Origin: UBA7330 sp043554545
GTDB taxonomy: Bacteria > Bacteroidota > Bacteroidia > Cytophagales > Cyclobacteriaceae
Assembly (NCBI GenBank): GCA_043554545.1
Contig: CP121337.1
Location: forward strand, 3,348,001-3,412,000
Reading direction: 5' to 3'
Length of the DNA: 64,000 nucleotides
Part shown: piece after piece, positions 35,351 through 44,796 of the stretch
Position numbering within the stretch: the first letter of the stretch is position 1
Layout: each line of letters starts with the position of its first letter
Position numbers and translations under genes: made by a program
The notes under the pieces: generated by a model
Databases searched by the model: none
The model's input: the letters and a program-made list of their open reading frames with translations, nothing else
What the model was told of the DNA's origin: nothing

Positions 35351-36235
35351 ATGAAAAGGTTTAATAAGATCGTCATAACGCTGCTTATCCTTACCTTATT
35401 TACCAGCTGTGTACGAATAGAAACAATCCTCAGCGTAAATAAGGATGGAAGTGGTACTGTCACGGAAAAAGTGATGTTTAGCAAAGTATTCGTTGAAATG
35501 ATGAGCTCACTTGGTGAGTCATTTGGAGGTGATTCTGACGTGAGCGAAAGCTTTAGCATTTATGACGAAGAAAAACTAATTGGAAAAGCTACAGATTATG
35601 GAGAAGGAGTAAAGTATCAATCCAGCAAGAAAATTTCAGAAAACGATTGGGAAGGATATGCAGCAACCTATGCTTTTACAGACATTTCAAAGGTTAAGCT
35701 TAATACAGATCAAAATGATAAAATAGATACTGGCATGGAAGAAGATGAAATGGAAGGTGAATCCATGATGGATGAGAAAGATGAATACTACTTTTTTAGT
35801 TTTGAAAAGGGTGGTAACCCCAAATTGATCATCAACAGGTATGAAGTTGATTTAAATGAAGAATCTGAGGAAGAAATGTTTGAAGATGCCTACAATGAAG
35901 ATGCCTACAATGAAGACGACTATAATGAAGATGCTGACATGGGTTCGGGAATGGACGCTATGGGCAATGAGATGATGAAAATGTTTGAGGACATGAGGTT
36001 TACTATGACTATCATTGTTGATGGGGATATCTCCAATACCAATGCCTCCTACACAGATGGCTCTAAGATTACTTTAATTGATATGGATTTTGGAGAAATG
36101 ATGAAAAATAAAGATGCATTCAATCAGCTATCTGAAAATGAACCTTCAAGTGTTGAAGAAATGAAAGCAGTCATGGACATGTTCGAAGGATTAAAAATGG
36201 AGTTTGAGCCACAGGTAGAAGTTAGTTTCAAATAA
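35351..36235 (+). CDS. Hypothetical lipoprotein with acidic repeat
   Basis: 294 residues. The lipobox is in LFTSCVRIE (Cys about 20). The N-terminal strand IETILSVNKDGSGTVTEKV resembles a family of bacterial lipoproteins that open with a similar strand and have no known function. Between about 175 and 200 is a run of DAYNED-type hexads (EDAYNEDAYNEDDYNEDAD), a tandem repeat in both protein and DNA (GAAGATGCCTACAAT-like units). The rest is acidic and Met-rich. Export to the periplasm or outer membrane is likely; no function recognised. Confidence 0.75.
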   Translation: MKRFNKIVITLLILTLFTSCVRIETILSVNKDGSGTVTEKVMFSKVFVEMMSSLGESFGGDSDVSESFSIYDEEKLIGKATDYGEGVKYQSSKKISENDWEGYAATYAFTDISKVKLNTDQNDKIDTGMEEDEMEGESMMDEKDEYYFFSFEKGGNPKLIINRYEVDLNEESEEEMFEDAYNEDAYNEDDYNEDADMGSGMDAMGNEMMKMFEDMRFTMTIIVDGDISNTNASYTDGSKITLIDMDFGEMMKNKDAFNQLSENEPSSVEEMKAVMDMFEGLKMEFEPQVEVSFK

Positions 36236-36237
36236 CT

Positions 36238-37173
36238 TCATTTATTTTCAGGCCCTTGATTTTTGGTTCCTGATTTCCCTTCATGCCAATTCTGATAAAT
36301 TCTAGTAGTTGGATAAGCAAAATCAATGTCATCATGCTTTGCAAATAATTTTAACACTTCTGACCAAATATTATCCTCGGAAGACCTTCTTTTTTGTGGG
36401 AGGGTGAGATACCTCATGGTAAGCATAATACCACTATCTTTTACAGAAACGTAAACATAAGGTGTCAAGGTCCTGTAAAAAATCATGAATTTCTTGGAAG
36501 CATCAATAAGCTTTTTTCTGGCACTGAATGAGATCTGCTCTGCGTGTTTATTGACAACTGTTTCCAATATTTGTTTGGCAGATTCCCAATTACTTTCAAA
36601 GGTTACAAGTACACCTATTTCATTCCATATATGAGAAAATCCCTGATTATAGTTGGCCTGTGGGTGGTTAAAAACATAGCCATTTGGGATATGTATGATT
36701 CTGCCAGTACTTTGGTCAGCATCTACCCAATTACCAATCTCATTGATGGTAAATTGAAAAAAGCGAACATCGATCACATCCCCTGAAAAATCGCCTATCT
36801 GTACCCTATCTCCTAATTGTAGCGGTTTCCTTACAATAATAAATAGCCATCCGGCCAGATTTACCAAAGGGTCTTTTAAGGCAATGGCCAATCCCGCTGA
36901 AAATAAGCCCAGGAAAGTAGCTAAAGATTGCACCCTGTCCAACCAAATCGCCAGGAGGACTATTAAAATCAATATGTAATAGGTATTCTTTATACCTTTT
37001 TTCCATAAGTATCTGGATTTTACATTTTCATTATCCAGCCTTTGGAAAGCAATTCTGATCGCTAAATATCGAATAATCAATAGCACAATTACTGCCAATA
37101 AGGAAATGATGATATTCCATGAAACCTCAGAACTCACTCCCCAGTTAATCTCTATCCAATCAATTACTTGCAT
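36238..37173 (-). CDS. Mechanosensitive ion channel, MscS family
   Basis: 311 residues with three TM helices at the N-terminus (about 18-40, 65-85, 90-125) and a conserved pore-lining helix followed by the beta domain: LGLFSAGLAIALKDPLVNLAGWLFI, then RKPLQLGDRVQIGDFSGDV and HIPNGYVFNHPQANY. These are MscS signatures. It opens with membrane tension to release osmolytes. Its 3' end is 2 bp from the convergent lipoprotein gene. Confidence 0.93.
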   Translation of the reverse strand: MQVIDWIEINWGVSSEVSWNIIISLLAVIVLLIIRYLAIRIAFQRLDNENVKSRYLWKKGIKNTYYILILIVLLAIWLDRVQSLATFLGLFSAGLAIALKDPLVNLAGWLFIIVRKPLQLGDRVQIGDFSGDVIDVRFFQFTINEIGNWVDADQSTGRIIHIPNGYVFNHPQANYNQGFSHIWNEIGVLVTFESNWESAKQILETVVNKHAEQISFSARKKLIDASKKFMIFYRTLTPYVYVSVKDSGIMLTMRYLTLPQKRRSSEDNIWSEVLKLFAKHDDIDFAYPTTRIYQNWHEGKSGTKNQGPENK

Positions 37174-37272
37174 TAATTGTAATTTAAATGAAAAGATACT
37201 TTATCATTGAAAGGTGATCAATTTTTAAAGGAGTTTGCATTTAAATTAATCACCAATATGAGAACATAGCTT

Positions 37273-38304
37273 ATGACAAAAGACCTCAAAAACCTAAGCT
37301 TTTTATCTTTGCTTATTGCAATTATTACAGCTGTGATGATCCTGGCACAAACCATTATCACACCTATCATTTTTGCTATCCTTTTTACCCTTTGCCTGAT
37401 ACCTGCGTGTAATTTCCTGGAATCAAAAGGTATTAGTAGGCTTTACGCCGTTATCCTTACATTATTGAGTTTTACCATTGTCTTAGCAGTTCTAATACTA
37501 ATCGTCTCCGTTACTTTCAAAAGCATATTCCAGGACCTGCCGGAGATAAAAGAAAAACTGGAACAAGGACTAGTTACACTCAATGATCTTCTAAAGTCAA
37601 ATTTTGCCTGGCTGGACCTTAACGTCCAGGATCGTTTGGAAGAAAATGCTTCCAAAATAGTTAGCTATATCTGGAATTTAATTGAAAATAGTATCAGTTC
37701 TTCTTTAGCAACAATAGGAAATTTCTTCATCACATTCATCTACGTCTTTTTCCTTTTGAAATACAGAAGGGGAATAAAGACTATTTTACTTGGTGAATCA
37801 GATGTAAGTCGCAAGTCCAAAATGATGAGCGAGATCCAAAAAACTGTGCAACAGTATGTTTTTGGAATGTTCATCGTAGTCTTGATATTAGGCACCTTCA
37901 ATACAGTAGGCCTTTGGATCATTGGTCTTGACTATTCCGTATTTTGGGGATTTCTTGCAGCGGCACTCATTATTGTCCCCTATATAGGAACCATCATAGG
38001 AGGAACATTCCCGTTTCTTTATGCCCTTGCCACTACCGATACTATTTGGCAGCCAGTTGCCATACTGATCATGTATTTATCAATACAGCAAATAGAGGGT
38101 AACTTCATAACACCCAACATTGTAGGTTCCAAAATTGATATCAACCCTTTGGTAGTCATATTCGCTATGATTGTTGGGGGGTTCCTTTGGGGTATTTCAG
38201 GATTAATTCTTGCCTTACCACTTATTGGTACGCTGAGGATTGTTCTAAATCACTTTGAAAGCACAAAGTCGCTAGGTAAGCTCATGAGTAATCAATTAAA
38301 ATAA
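37273..38304 (+). CDS. AI-2E family transporter
   Basis: 343 residues with about eight TM helices in the AI-2E (TqsA/YdiK) arrangement: a three-helix N-terminus, an extended amphipathic central region (150-230), and the C-terminal set with LIIVPYIGTIIGGTFPFLYAL, QQIEGNFITPNIVGSKIDINPLVV and GGFLWGISGLILALPL. The C-terminal motif is diagnostic. Family members export or exchange diverse substrates (autoinducer-2, Na/H), so substrate is open. Convergent with the esterase. Confidence 0.93.
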   Translation: MTKDLKNLSFLSLLIAIITAVMILAQTIITPIIFAILFTLCLIPACNFLESKGISRLYAVILTLLSFTIVLAVLILIVSVTFKSIFQDLPEIKEKLEQGLVTLNDLLKSNFAWLDLNVQDRLEENASKIVSYIWNLIENSISSSLATIGNFFITFIYVFFLLKYRRGIKTILLGESDVSRKSKMMSEIQKTVQQYVFGMFIVVLILGTFNTVGLWIIGLDYSVFWGFLAAALIIVPYIGTIIGGTFPFLYALATTDTIWQPVAILIMYLSIQQIEGNFITPNIVGSKIDINPLVVIFAMIVGGFLWGISGLILALPLIGTLRIVLNHFESTKSLGKLMSNQLK

Positions 38305-38335
38305 GGACATATTAAAGCATTATATTGGGCCTAAA

Positions 38336-39079
38336 TCACTCATACAAAACCTCAATGCACTTTTCCGCATATCTTTTACCAAATAATAATTGAGAAGGTT
38401 TATCAAAATGTGCATCATCCTGATTAGTTAGATCCTTTGAGCTAACTAGATATGTATATGGTATGCTATCTGGTATTTGACGCATTTTATCCCGCATGGC
38501 TGCGTAATGATCTCTCCATTGTCCAAGCTCCCCGAAAAACACAGGAAGATCAGGGTGATCCAAATCAGATCTTAGGTCTACGATTAACTGATGGAACTTT
38601 TTAATATAATCATCCGGTTTACTACTATTAGATTCACCCTGATGCCATAGAACTGCTCTCAATCTAGAATCAGGATATTTCTCCAGCGCATTCTTAGTCC
38701 TGTTGACTACAGACTCATAATAGCCCCAATCACTACCCTTCATGAATTTCTCAATCGATGTACCTCCACGTGCCTGAACAATTATTCGTATCGTATCCTG
38801 TAAATAGTCCGTGACTGTAGTTGAAAACCCATAAGCCGGACCAATTCTTTGCATAGCGTAATTATCCTTTCGAATCGTACTAAACTGGTTTAGTGGATTA
38901 GAGGCCTTCTGGAATACTCCTTTACTATTTAGAATCAATACTTGCTCAATCGGCAGGGTGTCAGCCTCAATCGGCGCCCTTCCAGCCATATTGGATTGCC
39001 CAACAAATAAGTATAAGTCCGTTTGAGCTGAAATATGTAAACAAGAAATGAATAAATAGATAAAAATTAACTGCTTCAT
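38336..39079 (-). CDS. Sialate O-acetylesterase-domain (SASA/CE6-like) exported esterase
   Basis: 247-residue SGNH-fold hydrolase with a signal peptide (LIFIYLFISCLHISAQ). Block I is FVGQSNMAGRAP with the nucleophilic Ser, and block V region LWHQGESNSSKPDDY carries the conserved QGESN; QDDAHFDK near the C-terminus supplies the Asp-x-x-His. It probably removes acetyl groups from carbohydrates in the periplasm or outside. It is separate from the sulfatase block by about 2.3 kb but fits carbohydrate processing. Confidence 0.87.
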   Translation of the reverse strand: MKQLIFIYLFISCLHISAQTDLYLFVGQSNMAGRAPIEADTLPIEQVLILNSKGVFQKASNPLNQFSTIRKDNYAMQRIGPAYGFSTTVTDYLQDTIRIIVQARGGTSIEKFMKGSDWGYYESVVNRTKNALEKYPDSRLRAVLWHQGESNSSKPDDYIKKFHQLIVDLRSDLDHPDLPVFFGELGQWRDHYAAMRDKMRQIPDSIPYTYLVSSKDLTNQDDAHFDKPSQLLFGKRYAEKCIEVLYE

Positions 39080-39853
39080 AGCATTAAAATTTTAATTTTT
39101 GAAGAGATTTAACTCGAGTTATGTTGTTTAATATTAAAAAAACTAGTTTTCAATAAAGTCCAAATTAGTTGAACCTTCGGATAGAATTAAATTAGTCAAC
39201 TAATATATTCCAACATATATATGATTTAACGGATAGTTTTAATCAAATCTGACATCCATTGATCTTTAAGCACACCCTTATTTAAGTGCTGGAAATTAAC
39301 TGATAAGAATAATTATGTTGAAAACAAGAACTATTTTCTTAAAAACAAGTTGATTTTTGATACTGATTAAAGACTGATACAGAATCATTTCTACCTATTT
39401 TTCATATCAGTCTCGACTAAAAAACGTTGGAGATAGTATTAAATATTGCAGAATTTAGCAAGACAAAGTCGTTATTTATAACTATAAAATTCTGAAGAAA
39501 AAAAAATCACTCATCCCTTAAAGAAGTTAAATCCCCTATCATCTCCTATCTATTTGATACTCATCTATCTGCATGCTTTTTACTCATGTAATTACGCAAT
39601 TAATATTTTTTATTATATAACTTCTTACGTTATATATAATAATACATATTTTTATAATTAATATATTATTTTTTCGACAGTTAAAAATTGTCTTATTCTA
39701 ATATATTCCTACACGTCGTTTTGTTGTATCTGCCTATTGTGTGCTGATTATCAGGGCAATATGTGTATTTTTAAAAATATTGATTTTGGTAAATAGTATG
39801 AACAATCTATACTTTTACAAAAAATCATATACAACTACTAATCAAAATAAATC
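39080..39853. other. AT-rich gene-free region
   Basis: About 770 bp with no open frame of note; 39590-39680 is almost entirely A and T with short inverted repeats such as ATATAAC/GTTATAT (39616-39636 region). It could hold the esterase promoter and the lipoprotein promoter. Near its right end, TTTG (39785-39788) and TACTTTTA (39810-39817, one base off the TAnnTTTG box) are 21 nt apart, a plausible promoter for the small lipoprotein. Nothing else recognisable. Confidence 0.5.
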
Positions 39854-40018
39854 ATGAAAAAGTTATTCGTAATTCTTGCTGCTACTATCACTCTTGGTCT
39901 TGCTTCTTGTGTAGATGATAACCTTACTGAAATTGAAAAAAATATTCCTGAATTTGAGGCACCATCAAATGGAGATGACCCTATCAGAAAATGTCCTACT
40001 CCAGGCGCTTGTGGCTAA
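39854..40018 (+). CDS. Predicted 54-residue lipoprotein with C-terminal CPTPGACG
   Basis: ATG at 39854, TAA at 40016-40018. The signal peptide KKLFVILAATITLGLASC has a good lipobox LASC (Cys19). The mature peptide of 36 residues is acidic (DDNLTEIEKNIPEFE) then a flexible APSNGDDPIRK and finally CPTPGACG, with two Cys six apart that could form a disulfide. A well-formed terminator follows 65 bp later. The frame is too short for many gene callers. No homologue recognised; it resembles small exported lipopeptides of unknown use. The next gene is a TPR membrane protein. Confidence 0.75.
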   Translation: MKKLFVILAATITLGLASCVDDNLTEIEKNIPEFEAPSNGDDPIRKCPTPGACG

Positions 40019-40083
40019 ACACTAATAGTGCCTCCTTTTTAAGCATTAAAGTGTAGGTCGGAAATCATTTCCTTAAATGATAG

Positions 40084-40118
40084 AAAAAAGCTTCCGAATA
40101 GTGGGGGCTTTTTTTTAG
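40084..40118 (+). terminator. Rho-independent terminator after the small lipoprotein
   Basis: AAAAAAGCTTCC-GAATAGT-GGGGGCTTTTTT: a GC-rich core with two G-U pairs extended by A-T pairs, then ten T (40109-40118). The TPR gene starts 14 bp later, so its expression would depend on read-through or a promoter within the terminator region. Confidence 0.85.
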
Positions 40119-40131
40119 TTTTATACCTGCT

Positions 40132-41322
40132 ATGGAATCAATAATATTTACCATCATACTGAGCCTGAGTGTCTCTTCTCCAAAACAGCTTCTGGAGCGG
40201 ATCACGCAAAGCCTCATGGATACCGGTCATTCTCAGGTATTGTTAGACAGTGTTGAGCAAATGGACCTATCCGATTCAGAACAGGCTCGATATTTCCTTT
40301 TGCAGGGATATATCTATGACACTGAAAACAAATTATCTGAAGCCCTACTCAATTATCATGAATCCCTGAGATACATGAAACGTTCGGGAATCAATTCTGA
40401 AGAATCAAAATATGCTACTTCTAGCCTTTTGAATAATATTGGTAGGATTTATTTTCACTACAGCAATCAGGATTTGGCACTTAAGTATTACCGAGAATCA
40501 CTTCAGTATACGAATGAGAATGAAAAAGGGAGTACACTCTATAACATCGCACTTTCCCAAAGCATGTTAGAAAATAACAAAGAAGCCATAAGTACCCTAC
40601 TCGATGCTTTTACGATTTGTTCGAAATACGATCAGATTGATTGGCAAGCCAAAATTCAAATGAAGATTGGGTCGATACTTAGGATATCAGGAGATAAAGA
40701 TAAATCCATCGAGTATTTTTCTAAAGTTATTAATCAAGAAGCTGACTTAAACAAAAGATTAGTTGCTCAAGCGCATAATCAACTGGGTATTACCTATTGG
40801 GAAAAGGATAAACCTGAAATAGCTGAGAAGCATTTCACTCGTGCATTAGATCAAAATATCAGTTCTGAAAAGTATTTGGCGTTACTTAACCTTTGCGAGA
40901 TGCATTTACAATACGGATTATACTATCGTGCACTGGAAATCGGCAGAGAGGCAGAGCAAATTATCCAAGAACAGATTTCTAATCCTGAAAACCTTAAGCT
41001 ATATACCTTCATCTCTAAAGCCTATGAGGCTATTGACGAATATTCCAGGGCTTTGTCGTATTCAAATAAATATCAAGAGGAAACACTTAGCTACTATAAT
41101 CAGCAAACGGCAACAATAGATACAGATGAAGCCTATTGGATTCAAATGGTAACAGACAATTATTTCACGAAGGTGAAATCAATAGAAGATAAGAAAAATT
41201 CAATTGTTGCCAATATCATTGTGACAGTGACCATCCTTATTGCGTTTATTTCTTTTCTCTGGTATCAACAAGCCAAAAAGAAAAAAATGGTCAAGAAAAT
41301 CTCAGAAGAGCTATTAGCTTAA
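40132..41322 (+). CDS. Periplasmic TPR protein with one C-terminal TM helix
   Basis: 396 residues. A short hydrophobic N-terminus (MESIIFTIILSLSV) acts as a signal peptide. Residues 45-330 are about seven tetratricopeptide repeats (for example NNIGRIYFHYSNQDLALKYY, IALSQSMLENNKEAI, LGITYWEKDKPEIAEKHF). A TM helix (about 360-378) precedes a tail of 18 residues rich in lysine. Family members in Bacteroidota usually continue into a LuxR-type HTH or histidine kinase domain; here that is absent. The TPR domain probably binds a partner protein or peptide in the periplasm. The 3' end overlaps galM by 4 bp. Start chosen at the first ATG after the terminator. Confidence 0.82.
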   Translation: MESIIFTIILSLSVSSPKQLLERITQSLMDTGHSQVLLDSVEQMDLSDSEQARYFLLQGYIYDTENKLSEALLNYHESLRYMKRSGINSEESKYATSSLLNNIGRIYFHYSNQDLALKYYRESLQYTNENEKGSTLYNIALSQSMLENNKEAISTLLDAFTICSKYDQIDWQAKIQMKIGSILRISGDKDKSIEYFSKVINQEADLNKRLVAQAHNQLGITYWEKDKPEIAEKHFTRALDQNISSEKYLALLNLCEMHLQYGLYYRALEIGREAEQIIQEQISNPENLKLYTFISKAYEAIDEYSRALSYSNKYQEETLSYYNQQTATIDTDEAYWIQMVTDNYFTKVKSIEDKKNSIVANIIVTVTILIAFISFLWYQQAKKKKMVKKISEELLA

Positions 41323-42452
41323 TCCTGCTTAACAGAAAATTTATAAATTGTTTTTGAGCTAAACTGATCCCCCACATTAAGTATTGTACTTGGAAAAGCA
41401 GGTTTGTTCGGGCTATCCGGAAAATGCTGGGTCTCAAGACATACAGCTCCCCTGTTTACAAATGCAGTATTTCCTCTTCCTTTTCCTGTTAATCCATTTG
41501 CCGTGTATATCTGTATTCCGGGCTCTGATGTCATAACCTCCATCTTAATGCCTGTGACAGGTGCATACAAGTATCCTACAGACCTTAACTCCTTATTCCA
41601 GCCATCGATTACCCAACAATGATCATAACCCCCTGTGCGTATTATTTGAGGGTACACATCATCAATATCTTTACCTACAGGTTTTTGTCTTGTGAAGTCA
41701 AAAGGCGTTTGACTTACAGCTCTTATTTCTCCTGTTGGAATTAGATTTTCATCCACTGGTAAAAAATGCGAGGCTTTTAGTAATAATTCATGATCTAAAA
41801 TTGGGTCCTCATTATTGGCAAGATTAAAATAGCTGTGATTGGTGAAATTCAAAACTGTTTTCTGATCAGTGGTGGCTTCATATTGTATTTCAAGGGCATT
41901 GTCATTGGTCCATAGATAAGTAACAAAACTGGTCAATTGTCCGGGAAAACCGTCATCCATGTGAGGGCTGACTAGTTTTAAACGAGTTCCAACTGCCGTA
42001 GCATTCCGGATTATATCTGTAACCTCCCATACCTCTCTATTAAATGATGCTGATCCACTGTGCAGGTTATTGGGCCCGTTGTTTTTCTCAAGGGTATAAG
42101 TTATTCCATCCAGTTCAAATGCAGCATTGGATATCCGATTTGCATAACGACCAATAATGGCTCCAAATGAAGCCCTCTTTTGGTATGACGCAAGTGAATC
42201 AAAACCTAGCACCACTTCTGTTAAAACACCTGACCTGTCAGGCACCTTGATTGAAGTTATTATGCCGCCAAAATTGATAATGGATACTGAAGCATCAGAT
42301 GGATTCTTTAACTCGTATTGGTACACTTCGCTTCCATCTTCGAGAAAGCCAAATAACTGCTTTGTAGTGCTTCCCTGTTCTTTTCCCAAAGAACAGGACC
42401 CCAGAAGCAGCCATGCAAAAAACAACATCAGGTAGTTACTTATAAGCTTCAT
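41319..42452 (-). CDS. galM: Aldose 1-epimerase (mutarotase), lipoprotein form
   Basis: 377 residues. The start at 42452 begins a lipoprotein signal peptide (KLISNYLMLFFAWLLLGSC, lipobox LGSC), whereas the frame stays open a further 35 residues upstream into the SDR gene. GalM motifs: IIGRYANRISNAAF, NHSYFNLAN (catalytic His), and VCLETQHFPDSPNKPAFPST with the catalytic Glu. It interconverts alpha and beta anomers of aldohexoses, here on the periplasmic side. Four bp downstream of the SDR gene, so cotranscribed. Confidence 0.93.
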   Translation of the reverse strand: MKLISNYLMLFFAWLLLGSCSLGKEQGSTTKQLFGFLEDGSEVYQYELKNPSDASVSIINFGGIITSIKVPDRSGVLTEVVLGFDSLASYQKRASFGAIIGRYANRISNAAFELDGITYTLEKNNGPNNLHSGSASFNREVWEVTDIIRNATAVGTRLKLVSPHMDDGFPGQLTSFVTYLWTNDNALEIQYEATTDQKTVLNFTNHSYFNLANNEDPILDHELLLKASHFLPVDENLIPTGEIRAVSQTPFDFTRQKPVGKDIDDVYPQIIRTGGYDHCWVIDGWNKELRSVGYLYAPVTGIKMEVMTSEPGIQIYTANGLTGKGRGNTAFVNRGAVCLETQHFPDSPNKPAFPSTILNVGDQFSSKTIYKFSVKQD

Positions 42453-42456
42453 GTGA

Positions 42457-43212
42457 TTATAAAGGGCTGGTCGAAGTCCAACCACCATCCACCACCAGGC
42501 TCTGACCTGTAATTTGTCGGGCTTCTTCACTAACCAGGAATAACATAGCATTTGCAATATCTATTGGATCCTGTGGCTTACCCATAGGGATCAAAGCAGA
42601 CCAGTGCCCAACATAGTCCTCCTCCTCTTCCAGGGTCCTTTCAGTAACTGTTGCTCCAGGAGCGACACAATTGATATTGATCTGATGGGGAGAGAGATCC
42701 AGGATTAAAGCTTTAGCCAACATCTCGATTGCTGCCTTAGTCATTCCGTACGCACTTAGGTTACTAACTGCCTGGTGACCCGTCACAGAAGAGGTCATCA
42801 GGATGCTTCCTCCTCCATGCTCTTTCATGTATTTAGTTGCAGCCTGAACCAGAAAGAAAGTTCCTTTCAAATTAACATCTAGTAGCCTTTGAAAACGGTC
42901 AGGCTGAAAAGTAAAGAACTCGCCAAAAGAAGTAATCCCGGCATTTGCTATTGTTATATCTAGTCCTCCAAATGCCTCGACCGCCTTACTTACCATGCTA
43001 TTGATTACATTTAAATCAGAGGAGTCACCAGATACAGGGATACATTTTCCCTTATTTCCCTGCAATTTTTTTACAGCTTCTTGAGCAACATGATCATCCA
43101 GGTCATTTAAAACAACATTAGCTCCCTTTTTCACCAATTGCTGACATGCTTCAAAACCTATTCCATTTCCAGCCCCGGTTACGATGGCTACTTTTCCGTT
43201 TAAACTCTCCAT
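42457..43212 (-). CDS. SDR family oxidoreductase (sugar/polyol dehydrogenase-like)
   Basis: 251 residues. The ATG at 43212 places MESLNGKVAIVTGAG at the usual start; an in-frame ATG at 43239 is less likely. Cofactor motif VTGAGNGIGFE, NDLDDH, NAGITSF, catalytic Ser in MTSSVTG, YGMTK, and the C-terminal GQSLVVDGGWTS. The acidic residue after the second strand (LNDLDD) favours NAD(H). It belongs to the classical glucose-1-dehydrogenase-like group. It leads galM on the same strand and lies near a Gfo/Idh oxidoreductase, which suggests sugar oxidation. Confidence 0.87.
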   Translation of the reverse strand: MESLNGKVAIVTGAGNGIGFEACQQLVKKGANVVLNDLDDHVAQEAVKKLQGNKGKCIPVSGDSSDLNVINSMVSKAVEAFGGLDITIANAGITSFGEFFTFQPDRFQRLLDVNLKGTFFLVQAATKYMKEHGGGSILMTSSVTGHQAVSNLSAYGMTKAAIEMLAKALILDLSPHQININCVAPGATVTERTLEEEEDYVGHWSALIPMGKPQDPIDIANAMLFLVSEEARQITGQSLVVDGGWTSTSPL

Positions 43213-43355
43213 AATGTAAGGTGAAATTATTTTTCCCATCGCAAAATAATCAAAAAGCTGATCAGAGCCTTAAAGTCAAATTGACTATTATGTGAATGAA
43301 TACTTGCCTTAATTGAAATTGATCGCTAAATTGGTATCATCAATATGCTATAAAA

Positions 43356-44669
43356 ATGAAAAATTCAAGTAAGAAAAACGCCAGAAGAAATTTCCTTAAG
43401 ACCACCACTCTGGCTGCGGCCTCCTTTTCAATTGTGCCTCGTTACGTGCTGGGAGGAACCAATGTGGTCGCTCCAAGTGATAAAATCACCATAGGATTTA
43501 TTGGGACGGGCAAACAAAGTGGAGGACTAAGATCCAATTTCCTTAAAATCAACGAGGTTCAAATGGTGGCAGCCGCTGATGTATTCGAATCTAAAGTAAA
43601 GGCTTTTCAGCAAAAAGTAAATGATCATTATGCCGCTGAAGCTGGTAAGGTCAAATACAAAGGCTGTGACATTTATGAAGATTATAAAAAACTGTTAAAA
43701 AGAAAGGATATTGATGCCGTTATCATTGCCACCCCAGATCATTGGCATGCCATCAACATTATTGATTCCATCAAGGCTGGCAAAGATGTTTATTGCGAAA
43801 AACCTTTAACACATAACATCTTTGAGGGACGAGCAGTGGTCAATGCAACCAAAAAATATAATAAGGTACTTCAAACCGGTAGTATGCAACGCTCATGGCC
43901 AGCGTTCAGAGATGCCTGTGAGATGGTAAGAAGTGGCCATATAGGAGAAATTAAAAGAGTGTTAGTGAATGTCGGAGACCCTGCAGTACCCTATAACCTA
44001 CCCACCGAACCAACGCCAAAAGACCTGAACTGGGATATGTGGCTCGGGCCAGCACCTGTTCTGGGCTATAACTATCGCGTTGCTCCTACCTTGGATGGGA
44101 ATTTCTTTCCGGACTGGAGGGACTACGAAGAATTGGGTGGTGGAATCATAGCAGACTGGGGTGCCCATATGTTTGATATCGCTCAATGGGGATTAGGCAT
44201 GGATGATTCAGGTCCAATCGCCATCATTCCGCCAAAAAACCCGCGTGCAGTAAGAGGATTAAAGTTTATTTATCAAAATGGTGTCGAAATGTTTCATGAA
44301 GATTTCGGTCGTGGATTTGGGGTTCGGTTCGAAGGATCTACCGGTGTGATTGATGTAAGCCGACAATTCCTCGAATCACTACCTACCGGATTAATAAGGT
44401 CCAAGATGGACGATGATAAGGTAGAATTGTATAAAAACGAAAACCATTACCAGGACTGGATTGAGTGTATCAAATCAAGAAAGGATCCTATCTGCCCGGC
44501 AGAAATAGGCCATCGCTCTGCTTCCATATGTCACCTGGCCAATATTGGCTACGACTTACATAGACCTTTGAAGTGGGATCCGAAGAAAGAAGAGTTTGAC
44601 AATGATGAAGAAGCCAACAAGATGAGAGGCAGGACATATCGGGAGGATTACCAATTGCCTACAGTATAA
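43356..44669 (+). CDS. Gfo/Idh/MocA family oxidoreductase with Tat-type signal
   Basis: 437 residues. The N-terminus KKNARRNFLKTTTLAAASFSIVP is a twin-arginine signal, so the enzyme is exported folded with its cofactor. The NAD-binding fold starts at IGFIGTGKQSGGL and the family marker is YCEKPLTHN. The C-terminal part carries the HMFDIAQWGLGMD region typical of the exported bacterial-type Gfo/Idh subgroup. Substrate unknown; such enzymes are frequent in polysaccharide-degradation loci of Bacteroidota. A decayed tail of a close paralogue lies 127 bp downstream. Confidence 0.92.
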   Translation: MKNSSKKNARRNFLKTTTLAAASFSIVPRYVLGGTNVVAPSDKITIGFIGTGKQSGGLRSNFLKINEVQMVAAADVFESKVKAFQQKVNDHYAAEAGKVKYKGCDIYEDYKKLLKRKDIDAVIIATPDHWHAINIIDSIKAGKDVYCEKPLTHNIFEGRAVVNATKKYNKVLQTGSMQRSWPAFRDACEMVRSGHIGEIKRVLVNVGDPAVPYNLPTEPTPKDLNWDMWLGPAPVLGYNYRVAPTLDGNFFPDWRDYEELGGGIIADWGAHMFDIAQWGLGMDDSGPIAIIPPKNPRAVRGLKFIYQNGVEMFHEDFGRGFGVRFEGSTGVIDVSRQFLESLPTGLIRSKMDDDKVELYKNENHYQDWIECIKSRKDPICPAEIGHRSASICHLANIGYDLHRPLKWDPKKEEFDNDEEANKMRGRTYREDYQLPTV

Positions 44670-44761
44670 GAAGAGATCATTCAAATGGAGAGGGTCTAAT
44701 AGTCTGTATATCAGCAATTTGATGACCAAACTATTTGGAAATTCCCGTTAACAGCATTCAC

Positions 44762-44789
44762 AGCAGAGTCCCTTTCAGGAGACTCTGCT
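44762..44789. terminator. Hairpin between the Gfo/Idh gene and the paralogue tail
   Basis: AGCAGAGTC and GACTCTGCT form a perfect nine-pair stem with a ten-base loop. It has no T-tract, so it is a weak terminator at best, and ends seven bases before the region homologous to the neighbouring gene's 3' end. Confidence 0.45.
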
Positions 44790-44796
44790 ATGAAGA

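Noticed and set aside
35880..35940. Possible tandem regulatory repeat (GAAGATGCCTACAAT units)
   Set aside because: It lies inside the lipoprotein frame and codes for DAYNED repeats.
39799..39857. A 19-codon upstream frame starting ATGAACAAT and overlapping the start of the small lipoprotein
   Set aside because: The likely promoter (39785-39817) lies within it, so it would not be transcribed; no sign of function.
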